A stretch of 64,000 nt of DNA. Origin: Parapedobacter sp037190485. GTDB lineage: Bacteria; Bacteroidota; Bacteroidia; Sphingobacteriales; Sphingobacteriaceae. Both the position numbers and the translations under genes were made by a program. The notes below the pieces were generated by a model. That model saw only the letters and a program-made list of their open reading frames with translations, was not told the origin of the DNA and ran no database searches. Shown piece after piece: positions 15,356-23,405 of this stretch. Location of the stretch: the NCBI GenBank assembly GCA_037190485.1, contig JBBCJB010000013.1, positions 1 to 64,000 on the forward strand, in the 5' to 3' direction. How positions within the stretch are numbered: position 1 is the stretch's first letter; each line of letters opens with the position of its first letter.

Positions 15356-17260
15356 TTAAACCTGCCATTCCCATACACTGTGGTACCTGCCCAACGATTC
15401 GATGTAATCCAGGAAGCCGTTGTAAAAACCGTGCTGGCCGATGGTGGCACTGTCGCCGATGACGACGAGTTTTTTCCGGGCACGGGTCATGGCTACGTTC
15501 ATGCGCCGGATGTCGGCCAAAAAACCGATCTGCTGTTCGGCGTTGCTCCGCGTCAAGCTGATGTAGATGACGTCTTTTTCCTGGCCCTGGAAGCTGTCAA
15601 TGGTATTCACGTGGATGTGCTTGGCAAACGGCTGCAGCCGATCGTCCGCTGCGATGATCTCACGCAAATAAAGCGATTGCGCCCGGTAAGGGGCGATGAT
15701 GCCGATTGTCGGGAAGGTGTGTTCGGTAGGCGGGATGCCCATCCCGGCCACGAAGGCGGCGAGGTGGTCGCGTACGAACCGGGCCTCCTCGAGATTGGAG
15801 ACGGCGTGATCGACCAAGGTCTCGGCAAAACCGGCACCGGCCGTGTCAATAAACGATATCGGGCGGTCGTCGCCGGGCAATGTCCAATCGGACACGGCGG
15901 GCGCGGCCTGCAACCGGTCGGCGTACAGGGCCGCCGACGGGTAATGCATGATTTTCGCGTTCATGCGGTACTGTACATCCAGCAAGGATACGCGAGCCGG
16001 ATGTAGCGTGACTAGCTTCTCGAACAGGGTGTGGTACAGCCCGCCCGTCGATCGCTGGCTGGACTTGACGGTGGGCGGTAGCTGGCGGTGGTCTCCTGCC
16101 ATGATAAGTCGGTCGGCCTTTAATATCGGGATCCAACAGGCGGGCTCGAGCGCCTGCGCGGCTTCGTCGATGACGACGGTCTGGTAACGCCGGTCGCGGA
16201 CGGTATGGTGGTTGGCACCTACGAGCGTGGCCGTGATCACTTCGGCCTTGTCAAACACGTCCCGGGTGATGTAGTCCACGATTTGGTCGATTTCTTTCCG
16301 GATCTTGCGTGCTTCGTCAAACAGCGCTTTCCGTTGGTCGCGCTCCGCTTTGCCGAAGTTGCGTTTGTATTTATGGGCCATGTCCAGGTATGCCCGCGCT
16401 TGTTTCTCCAGGCTTTTGATATCCTTGTTGGTGGCGTGGTTATCCACCTGGGCATCCAACGTGAGGCCTTGCAGGTGGTCGGAGACCTTGACGGGGTTGC
16501 CGATGCGGACCACCGATACGCCGACCGCATCGAGGCGCTCGGTCAGTACGTCCACGGCCGTGTTGCTCGGCGCCACGAGCAGGAGCTGCTGCGGACGCTG
16601 CTTCAGCAAGGCCTGGACGGCACGGATCAGGGTGGTTGTCTTCCCCGTACCGGGAGGCCCATGCAGGATGGATAGGAAACCTTCGCCCAGGATATGGGCT
16701 ACCGCGCCGTGCTGGCTCGGGTTCAGCGCGTCGTCGTGATAGGCAACCGCGGCCGGAACCTCGGGCACATCGGTTGCCCCCAGCAGCTGCCGGATCAGCT
16801 TGCCCCGTTTCTGGTCGTTGAAGGCTTGGTTAGCCTCATCAAGCGCGCGGTGCATTTCGATGTACGAATTTTCGTCGAAGAGCAAGTCGACGCCCAACCG
16901 GCCCCGGCGGCTCCAGGCGGGCAGTTCGTCCACGCGGAACGAGATCCGCATGGTGTCTCGGCCCGCGAACGCGATGACCCCGCCCAAGCGGTCGACTTGC
17001 GGATCGTGGTTCGAGAACAAAGACACGGGCATGCCGAAGCGGAACCGATGGCCTTCTTCGCGCTGTTGGGTTTTGCTGACCGTGATGGTCAAATAATCGC
17101 CCCGCCCCAATGCGCTGTTGGTGATCGCAATGGGAAACCAGGTGACGCCGAGCGCGATCCGTTCGTGGACGGTTCGCCTGGACAGGAGCGCTTCGTGCTG
17201 GGCTTTATCAAACGCTTGTTCCTGATCCAGCAACGCCGCCAGCTCTTTGAAATAATGCAT
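15356..17260 (-). CDS. UPF1/SMUBP2-like superfamily 1 helicase
   Basis: A 634-residue AAA-domain helicase of the IGHMBP2/UPF1 type. The N-terminal beta-barrel (about 1-190) precedes Walker A HGPPGTGKTTTLIRA (~205). Further SF1 motifs follow: LLVAPSNTAVDVLTERL (Ia), VVIDEAAQALEPACW (Walker B, DEAA), MAGDHRQLPPTVKS (III), VSLLDVQYRMNAKIM (IV), NTIDSFQGQEKDVIYISLTRSN (V) and RRMNVAMTRARKKLVVIGD (VI). It unwinds nucleic acids 5' to 3' in characterised relatives. All motifs are intact. It is directly upstream of the WYL gene on the same strand (16 bp), so co-expression is possible. Confidence 0.93.
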   Translation of the reverse strand: MHYFKELAALLDQEQAFDKAQHEALLSRRTVHERIALGVTWFPIAITNSALGRGDYLTITVSKTQQREEGHRFRFGMPVSLFSNHDPQVDRLGGVIAFAGRDTMRISFRVDELPAWSRRGRLGVDLLFDENSYIEMHRALDEANQAFNDQKRGKLIRQLLGATDVPEVPAAVAYHDDALNPSQHGAVAHILGEGFLSILHGPPGTGKTTTLIRAVQALLKQRPQQLLLVAPSNTAVDVLTERLDAVGVSVVRIGNPVKVSDHLQGLTLDAQVDNHATNKDIKSLEKQARAYLDMAHKYKRNFGKAERDQRKALFDEARKIRKEIDQIVDYITRDVFDKAEVITATLVGANHHTVRDRRYQTVVIDEAAQALEPACWIPILKADRLIMAGDHRQLPPTVKSSQRSTGGLYHTLFEKLVTLHPARVSLLDVQYRMNAKIMHYPSAALYADRLQAAPAVSDWTLPGDDRPISFIDTAGAGFAETLVDHAVSNLEEARFVRDHLAAFVAGMGIPPTEHTFPTIGIIAPYRAQSLYLREIIAADDRLQPFAKHIHVNTIDSFQGQEKDVIYISLTRSNAEQQIGFLADIRRMNVAMTRARKKLVVIGDSATIGQHGFYNGFLDYIESLGRYHSVWEWQV

Positions 17261-17378
17261 AAGGGTAGCTTCGATTATACGGGGGCAAAGTACGGTTTTT
17301 TTGACGAATCGCTATCGCCTGTCAGGCGGCCAAACAATCGGGCGTCTGGGCTGTTGATTACGGAAAACAAGACCGACT

Positions 17379-18128
17379 ATGGCGAACACAACATTCAAGG
17401 CGTTACACGAACAGGATAGCCCACTGCTGTTGGGCAATGTATGGGATGCACATTCAGCCAAGCTGGCCGAATCGGCCGGATTCAAGGCGCTGGGCTCATC
17501 CAGCCACGCCATCGCGAACACGCTGGGGTACGAAGACGGCGAGGAGATCGGTTTCGATGAATTGCTCTTTGTCGTGCAGCGCATCGTGAAGGCCGTCAAG
17601 ATACCGGTATCCGTCGATTTCGAGGCTGGCTATGCGACAGACCCGGGCAAGGTGGCCCGGTATGCGAAGCAGTTGGCCGATGCGGGCGTGGTAGGCATCA
17701 ACATCGAAGATGGCGTGGTCGAGGATGGCAAACGCAAACTGGGGTCGGCCGAGGGGTTGGCCGCCAAGATCGAGGCCATCAGGGCGGAGACCGATCTATT
17801 TATCAACGCGCGCCCCGACACGTATACCACCAAACACGCCGATGCGCTTGGCGAGGCAATCGCCAGGGCGAAGGCCTACCACGAGGCCGGTGCGGATGGC
17901 ATATTCGTGCCGTTGATCGAGAAGGCCGAAGACATCAAGGCGTTCACCGATGCGGTATCCCTCCCGCTGAATGTGTTCTTTACGCCCAATTTGCCCAAAT
18001 ACGATGAGCTGGCCAAGCTGGGCGTGAAACGCATCAGCAACGGGGCCAAGCTCTACGAGTGGCTGGTGGGGCAGGCCGAAGCACAATACAAGGCCTACGG
18101 CGAAGCCAAGGGCAAGGTATTTGCATAG
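17379..18128 (+). CDS. Isocitrate lyase/PEP mutase family protein
   Basis: A 249-residue TIM-barrel protein of the isocitrate lyase/phosphoenolpyruvate mutase superfamily. Visible signatures: LLLGNVWDAHSAKLAESAGFKALGSSSHAIANTLGY, the metal-binding VSVDFEAGYATDP (~75-90), GVVGINIEDGV (~108) and FINARPDTY. The classical KKCGH cysteine of isocitrate lyase is absent at the corresponding loop, so it is more likely an oxaloacetate decarboxylase-like, carboxyphosphonoenolpyruvate mutase-like or 2-methylisocitrate lyase-like enzyme. Substrate unknown. It stands alone, divergent from the helicase. Confidence 0.88.
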   Translation: MANTTFKALHEQDSPLLLGNVWDAHSAKLAESAGFKALGSSSHAIANTLGYEDGEEIGFDELLFVVQRIVKAVKIPVSVDFEAGYATDPGKVARYAKQLADAGVVGINIEDGVVEDGKRKLGSAEGLAAKIEAIRAETDLFINARPDTYTTKHADALGEAIARAKAYHEAGADGIFVPLIEKAEDIKAFTDAVSLPLNVFFTPNLPKYDELAKLGVKRISNGAKLYEWLVGQAEAQYKAYGEAKGKVFA

Positions 18129-18162
18129 CCGCGCTTTCGTCTTTTTTGCGTAAATTGCGGCC

Positions 18163-19011
18163 ATGCCGCTTTTCATCAGTTCGATCGCCTCGGGTAGCAA
18201 CGGTAATTGCTATTACATCGGAAACGGACGGGAGGCCGTCTTGATAGACGCCGGTATTTCCTGTCGCGAAGTCGAGAAGCGCATGGCGCGGCAGGGGTTG
18301 TCCATGCAGCAGGTCAAGGCCATCTTCGTATCGCACGAGCATACCGACCACGTACGTGGGCTGAGCGTGCTGGCCAACAAATACCAATTGCCGGTATTCC
18401 TCACCCACGGCACCCGCCGATCTTGCCGATTGGCGATACCCGAGCGGCTGCTGCATCCGCTGGCCGATCTGCAAACCACGATGGTGGGCGAACTGGAGGT
18501 CATGTCCTTCCGGAAATACCACGACGCGGCCGAGCCGCACAGTTTCTTGGTGCGCGACGCGGACTACACGGTGGGGGTGTTCACCGATATCGGTCGCGTA
18601 TGCGAGCGCATGGTCGACTTCTTCGGCCAATGCGATGCCGTATTCCTGGAATCGAATTACGATATGGACATGCTGATGCGTGGGAAGTATCCGTTCTTCC
18701 TGAAAAACCGCATCCGCGGGGGCTATGGACACCTCTCCAACGCCGAGGCGCTGGAGTTGTTCCGCCACCACCGGTCGCCGCGGCTCACCCACCTGCTGCT
18801 GGCCCACCTATCGCGTGACAACAACGATCCGGAATTGGTACACGATTTGTTCGCCGAATACCGGGGCGATACGGAAATCGTCGTGGCTGGACGGCATGCG
18901 GAGACGGCGGTGTATGCGCTGGGCAAGCCCATGCACGTACCCGCGACCTTGTTCGGATACGAGATCGACATTTCCATTTCGGCGACATCGATTACGCGCT
19001 TGGCGCCGTGA
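18163..19011 (+). CDS. MBL-fold hydrolase, WalJ/YycJ-like
   Basis: A metallo-beta-lactamase-fold protein of up to 282 residues. It opens MPLFISSIASGSNGNCYYIG, the conserved start of the YycJ/WalJ family, and has the HxHxDH motif SHEHTDHVRGL (His58, His60, Asp62, His63). Downstream ligands are present: THGTRR, FTDIGRV (Asp) and LLLAHLSRDNNDPE (His). WalJ in Firmicutes has 5'-3' exonuclease activity and is tied to cell-wall signalling; whether this applies here is not known. It is 34 bp downstream of the PEP mutase-like gene on the same strand. Confidence 0.88.
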   Translation: MPLFISSIASGSNGNCYYIGNGREAVLIDAGISCREVEKRMARQGLSMQQVKAIFVSHEHTDHVRGLSVLANKYQLPVFLTHGTRRSCRLAIPERLLHPLADLQTTMVGELEVMSFRKYHDAAEPHSFLVRDADYTVGVFTDIGRVCERMVDFFGQCDAVFLESNYDMDMLMRGKYPFFLKNRIRGGYGHLSNAEALELFRHHRSPRLTHLLLAHLSRDNNDPELVHDLFAEYRGDTEIVVAGRHAETAVYALGKPMHVPATLFGYEIDISISATSITRLAP

Positions 19012-19044
19012 ACTACTGAAAAACGATATTTTGATACTGCACAT

Positions 19045-20517
19045 ATGGACAAGCCAACGTTTTTGAAAGCAATCGGTAGGGTGCTCGCCGTGGCACTGTT
19101 CGCACCCGTCTTCTTCCTGGCATCGTGCAAGAAGGATCCGAACGACGGGGGAGCCAACCGCCAAACCAACCGGTGGGTCATCGACAACATGCGCGATGTC
19201 TATTATTGGAACCGATCCATCCCGCAGGATCGGAGCCTGGATTTCGCCCTCGATCCGGAGGCCTTTTTCGATCGGCTCCTGCATCCCGACGACCGGTTTT
19301 CGTGGATTGAGCCCGCAGACGATCTACTGGCCGGCAATACCGGCGTGTCCCGCACGGTGGGGCTGGGTATCGGTTTGTTACGCTTCAATCAGGCCGGCGA
19401 CGTGATCATCTCGGTGCGCTATGTGCTCGAAGGGTCGCCTGCCGAGGCCGCAGGGCTAAAGCGGGGCGACATCATCACGCGCATCAACGGCCGGGCCATG
19501 ACCACCAGCAATTACGGCAGCGTGCTCGAGGCCTATTACGGTGCCGATCCCTTCCAGGTTCGGCTGGCGCAAATCGATGAAGCGCAGGGACGCATCGTCG
19601 AAGGGCAAGAGATCGAATTGCGCCCGGTGCAGGATTTCCAGGAGCAGGCCATCCATCACCTGTCGGTGATGACAACGCCGTCGCAGCGGAAGGTGGGGTA
19701 CCTCTTCTACAACCGGTTCCTCAACAATCAACCCATGGAGTTGCTTGATGCATTCGCCGCGTTCAAGGATGCCAATGTCAATGAGCTGGTCTTGGACCTG
19801 CGGTACAACGGCGGGGGCGGGATATGGATCGCCGCGGTCCTCTCGGCGTTGATCCAAGCCGATTTCAGGGAGAACGAAGCTTTTATCCAGTATAAGTACA
19901 ACAGCAACTATCGTGACGAGACCGTTACCTACTACCAGTTGTTCGGTGGCGATTCGGATGATGCCGAGGAGCGGGAGGCCGCCAACACGGTCGTTGAAGC
20001 CGTCAAGGCGCTGAACCTGAACCTGCCGCGGGTGTACATCATCGCAACCAACTATTCGGCTTCCGCGAGCGAGCTGGTGATCAATAACCTGCGCCCCTTC
20101 CTGTCGGACGCGAACGTGATACACATCGGTGAAACCACCGTGGGCAAGAACGAGGGTTCGATACCCATCGTCGACGAGCGCACGCCGCGGCAAATCGAGT
20201 GGGGCATACAGCCCATCATCACCAAGATCGCCAATAAAAACGGCTTCGGCGACTACCCGGAAGGGCTTGAACCCCAACACGCGATCGACGAATGGGATTA
20301 CCTGCCCTGGGCGCCGATCGGTTCGCCCGACGACCCCTTGCTGGCGAAGGCGCTGACGCTGATCGATCCCAGCCTGCAGCCCGCCGCGGAACGGTCGATG
20401 AGCGCACGGTCACGTACGGCCCGTCGATTGAACGCCCAAAAAGTGGACGGGTTCGAAGACGGGCTGAACCGGCCGGTGCCCGTCGATATCGGTACCCGCG
20501 GTAGGCTCAACCGCTGA
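19045..20517 (+). CDS. S41 family C-terminal processing peptidase, lipoprotein
   Basis: A 490-residue periplasmic or outer-membrane lipoprotein protease. The lipobox ends at Cys28 (FLASC). An N-terminal cap (TNRWVIDNMRDVYYWN) precedes a PDZ domain at about 110-180 (VLEGSPAEAAGLKRGDIITRINGRAM). The S41 catalytic core follows: VNELVLDLRYNGGG, then Ser340 in NYSASASEL and Lys368 in TVGKNEGS, the Ser-Lys dyad of CtpA-type enzymes. It probably trims or degrades envelope proteins. The last 11 bases overlap the convergent lipB gene. Confidence 0.93.
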   Translation: MDKPTFLKAIGRVLAVALFAPVFFLASCKKDPNDGGANRQTNRWVIDNMRDVYYWNRSIPQDRSLDFALDPEAFFDRLLHPDDRFSWIEPADDLLAGNTGVSRTVGLGIGLLRFNQAGDVIISVRYVLEGSPAEAAGLKRGDIITRINGRAMTTSNYGSVLEAYYGADPFQVRLAQIDEAQGRIVEGQEIELRPVQDFQEQAIHHLSVMTTPSQRKVGYLFYNRFLNNQPMELLDAFAAFKDANVNELVLDLRYNGGGGIWIAAVLSALIQADFRENEAFIQYKYNSNYRDETVTYYQLFGGDSDDAEEREAANTVVEAVKALNLNLPRVYIIATNYSASASELVINNLRPFLSDANVIHIGETTVGKNEGSIPIVDERTPRQIEWGIQPIITKIANKNGFGDYPEGLEPQHAIDEWDYLPWAPIGSPDDPLLAKALTLIDPSLQPAAERSMSARSRTARRLNAQKVDGFEDGLNRPVPVDIGTRGRLNR

Positions 20518-21205
20518 TTTCCATCCCGAACAGTGCCGCGATATGGTTCCGTAACCGGGTTTTGACGGCCTCCATATCCTGTACACCCCCCAATTCGCGC
20601 TGCATGGAGGTCACGTCCTTGTCATCGATGCCGCACGGCACGATGTTGCCGAAATAGCCGAGCTCGGTGTTCACGTTGAGCGCGAATCCATGCATCGTGA
20701 CCCATCGGCTGGCACGGACGCCCATGGCACAGATTTTCCGGGCGCCGGCGTTGTCTGCATCCAGCCACACGCCGGTGAAGCCGGGATAGCGGCCGGCCGT
20801 AATGCCATAATCGGCCAACGTACGGATAACGGCCTCCTCCAGCGTGCGGAGGTACAGGTGGATATCGGTAAAGAAATTATCAAGATCCAGGATGGGGTAA
20901 CCCACCAGTTGGCCGGGGCCATGGTAGGTGATGTCGCCGCCGCGGTTGATGCTGTAGAACGAGGCGTGTTTTTCCTGCAGCCCCCCTTCGTCCAGCAGCA
21001 AGTTTTCGGCCTTGCCGCTCTTTCCGAGCGTGTATACGTGCGGGTGTTCGGTAAACACCAAGTAGTTGGTGGTGGGGGCGGCCTTGTCCGCCGTGCGGTT
21101 GGCCGACTTCTGTGCCACCACCTCGGCAAACAGGGCTTCTTGCCGATCCCACGCTTCCTGGTAATCCACCATGCCCCAATCCTGGAAGACGACGTTCTTG
21201 TTCAT
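20507..21205 (-). CDS. lipB: Lipoyl(octanoyl) transferase LipB
   Basis: A 232-residue enzyme that moves octanoyl groups from acyl carrier protein to lipoyl domains of 2-oxoacid dehydrogenases and GcvH. Family motifs: FTEHPHVYTLGKSGKAENLLL, the signature RGGDITYHGPGQLVGYPILDL (~88-108), Lys157 in ARKICAMGVR and Cys191 in GNIVPCGI, the Lys-Cys catalytic pair. The length is normal. It lies 12 bp downstream of hflX on the same strand and overlaps the S41 protease gene tail to tail. Confidence 0.96.
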   Translation of the reverse strand: MNKNVVFQDWGMVDYQEAWDRQEALFAEVVAQKSANRTADKAAPTTNYLVFTEHPHVYTLGKSGKAENLLLDEGGLQEKHASFYSINRGGDITYHGPGQLVGYPILDLDNFFTDIHLYLRTLEEAVIRTLADYGITAGRYPGFTGVWLDADNAGARKICAMGVRASRWVTMHGFALNVNTELGYFGNIVPCGIDDKDVTSMQRELGGVQDMEAVKTRLRNHIAALFGMEISG

Positions 21206-21217
21206 GATATGGTGTTG

Positions 21218-22417
21218 CTAATAGAGCAAATTGTCATACGGATACCGCTCCGTGTGCTTGCTCACGACCGTGTCGTAGAGCAATTTCCGGAATTCGTCTA
21301 CGTTGGTGCGGTCGGTGGCCGAGATGAATACCGCAGGGTTGTTGTGCCGCCCCATCCAGCTGTTCTTGAAGTCGGCCAGTGTCACCGGCGCGGCCTCCTG
21401 GTCTTCGGCGTCCGGCCGTACGTCGCGTTCGGGCGTGTACGCGTCGATCTTGTTGAAGACCGTGATGGTGGGTTTATCCAGTGCACCCAGCTCTTTCAGG
21501 GTTTCGTTGACCGCACGGATGTGGTCTTCGAAACTGGGGTGGGAGATGTCCACCACGTGCAGCAGCACGTCCGCCTCGCGCACTTCATCGAGCGTCGACT
21601 TGAAGCATTCCACCAAATGGTGGGGCAATTTGCGGATGAACCCGACGGTGTCCGACAGGAGGAAGGGCAGGTTGTCGATCACGACCTTGCGGACGGTGGT
21701 ATCCAACGTGGCGAACAGCTTGTTCTCGGCGAATACGTCCGACTTGGACACCAGGTTCATGATCGTCGATTTGCCCACGTTGGTGTAGCCCACCAGGGCT
21801 ACCCGGATGAGTTGCCCCCGGTTCTTTCGCTGGGTCTCGGCCTGCCGGTCGATCGATTTGAGGCGTTCCTTGAGCAGGGCGATCTTGTTGAGGATCATCC
21901 GGCGGTCGCTCTCGATCTGGCTTTCACCCGGACCGCGCATCCCGATGCCGCCGCGCTGGCGCTCCAAGTGCGTCCACATGCGCGTAAGGCGGGGAAGCAG
22001 GTATTGCAACTGGGCCAACTCCACCTGCGTCTTGGCCTGTGCGGTCTGTGCCCGGCGGGCGAAGATGTCCAGGATGAGGTTGCTCCGGTCAAGGATCTTG
22101 ACCTTCAGCTCACGCTCGATGTTGCGGAGCTGCGAGGGGGAAAGTTCGTCATCGAAGACCACGATGTCGATTTCCTCGGCGTCTACGTAGGCCTTGATCT
22201 CGTCCAGTTTGCCCGTGCCCACGAACGTGGCCCGGTCGGGGTGGCCGAGTTTCTGGGTGAATACGTCCTTGACGATGCCGCCCGCCGTATCCACCAGGAA
22301 GGCCAATTCCTCCAGGTATTCGCGTTCTTTCTCCTCGGTCTCGCCGGGCAGGATGATGCCCACCAAGACGGCGGTTTCGGGTTGGATAGCGGTATTGAAT
22401 AGCTGTTGTTTTGCCAT
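21218..22417 (-). CDS. hflX: GTPase HflX
   Basis: A 399-residue ribosome-associated GTPase; it splits stalled or heat-damaged ribosomes in characterised relatives. The start is ATG 22417 (MAKQQLFNTAIQ...), since the longer frame adds an odd hydrophobic tail. The N-terminal HflX domain has the GTGKLDEIK motif (FVGTGKLDEIKAYV) and DDELSPSQLRNIE. The helical region has GGIGMRGPGESQIESDRR. The G domain shows G1 GYTNVGKST, G3 DTVGFIRKLPHHLVE and G4 NKID. A promoter lies about 130 bp upstream, and lipB follows 12 bp downstream. Confidence 0.96.
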   Translation of the reverse strand: MAKQQLFNTAIQPETAVLVGIILPGETEEKEREYLEELAFLVDTAGGIVKDVFTQKLGHPDRATFVGTGKLDEIKAYVDAEEIDIVVFDDELSPSQLRNIERELKVKILDRSNLILDIFARRAQTAQAKTQVELAQLQYLLPRLTRMWTHLERQRGGIGMRGPGESQIESDRRMILNKIALLKERLKSIDRQAETQRKNRGQLIRVALVGYTNVGKSTIMNLVSKSDVFAENKLFATLDTTVRKVVIDNLPFLLSDTVGFIRKLPHHLVECFKSTLDEVREADVLLHVVDISHPSFEDHIRAVNETLKELGALDKPTITVFNKIDAYTPERDVRPDAEDQEAAPVTLADFKNSWMGRHNNPAVFISATDRTNVDEFRKLLYDTVVSKHTERYPYDNLLY

Positions 22418-22547
22418 GTGTTTCGAAAAGTAAAAGGTAAGAATAAAAAGCAAGAACCAAAAATCCATCAGCGCTTGTCGCAAGCGGTGGTCTACTATGG
22501 AGTTTTCTTTTGGGGTATTACATGGCGTTATCGTAATTTACAAAATG

Positions 22548-22577
22548 CAAAAGTACGGGTTTTCGGGCAACCGTCAA
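22548..22577 (-). promoter_or_regulatory. hflX-lipB promoter
   Basis: TTG, 19 bp, TACTTTTG on the minus strand is an exact consensus -33/-7 promoter. The leader to the hflX start would be about 125 nt. Confidence 0.7.
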
Positions 22578-22581
22578 AATG

Positions 22582-22616
22582 CAGGCAGCCTCCCCGTTGC
22601 GTGGGAAGGCTGCCTG
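22582..22616 (-). terminator. Terminator of the 22647-23231 gene
   Basis: Arms CAGGCAGCCTCCCC (22582-22595) and its near complement (22603-22616) pair at 13 of 14 positions around a 7-nt loop, 30 bp beyond the stop codon. On the minus strand a short T-rich stretch follows. Confidence 0.7.
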
Positions 22617-22646
22617 GTCACCTATCAATGGATGCGAACGGACCGA

Positions 22647-23231
22647 TTACCGCGACGCGATGGTCGGTTTGGACCCGTCGAAGCTATTTGCCCGGTCGAT
22701 GGCCTTGCCGACGAACTGTTCCAGTTCACGCCACAGCGGGATGGTCTCTTCGTTCAACGCACTGGCGTAGGCCTTCTTCGTTTTTTCAAGCCGCTTCTTC
22801 TCCTTGTTGAGCTCGGCCTTCAACTGGTTTTGCAGGGTCTTGAGTTGCTTTTTCTCATCGGCATCCCGTTTGGCGTGCTTCTCGGCATACGTGGCTTCGA
22901 TATCGGCGATGGCTTTCTTGCTTTCCTCCACCCGCACGCCCTGGTCGATATCCTGTTGGTAGACGCCGATGAAGAAGGCTTTGTCGCGATCCAGCTCGGC
23001 GTGGTTGCCACGGCTGTCCTTGATGCGCGCTTCGGCCAGCGTATACTGATCCCACAGCATGGTGACATTGCGCTGGTGGAATGCGATGACCTCCTTGAAG
23101 TCGGCCACGCTCTTCTTGTCATCGGCCCACGCCGTGTTGTTCTTGGCTGGCAACGCCGCCGTAGCGGTGCTCGCCATGCTGGTCCCTACGGTTGCCATGC
23201 CGATGATGGCGCCTAATACGATTGATTTCAT
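22647..23231 (-). CDS. Secreted coiled-coil hypothetical protein
   Basis: A 194-residue protein. ATG 23231 is chosen because it begins a clean signal peptide (MKSIVLGAIIGMATVGTSMASTATAALPA); the longer frame has none. The mature part is highly charged and helical, with a strong coiled coil over about residues 95-165 (AIADIEATYAEKHAKRDADEKKQLKTLQNQLKAELNKEKKRLEKTKKAYA). No enzyme motif is visible and no family recognised. It is likely periplasmic, a structural or stress-related protein. It has its own terminator and is probably monocistronic. Confidence 0.75.
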   Translation of the reverse strand: MKSIVLGAIIGMATVGTSMASTATAALPAKNNTAWADDKKSVADFKEVIAFHQRNVTMLWDQYTLAEARIKDSRGNHAELDRDKAFFIGVYQQDIDQGVRVEESKKAIADIEATYAEKHAKRDADEKKQLKTLQNQLKAELNKEKKRLEKTKKAYASALNEETIPLWRELEQFVGKAIDRANSFDGSKPTIASR

Positions 23232-23405
23232 AGCCTTTGTCTTTTTTTGTTTTCTGTTTCCATAGATAGGACGACAGGGTGCGAAAAACGTTGCACGCGG
23301 TAAGGGCGATAATAGACGAACGGGCATTTGCGATCGACCAAAATGGACGGGCGAATAGACGAAAACCCCGTTTCCGGTCGAGACGGGCCTGGTGTTAAGT
23401 ACGGG

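Noticed and set aside
20690..22402. Plus-strand open frame of 570 codons over lipB and hflX
   Set aside because: It lies antisense to two clearly recognised genes and its translation shows no family features; it is a product of GC-rich codon use.
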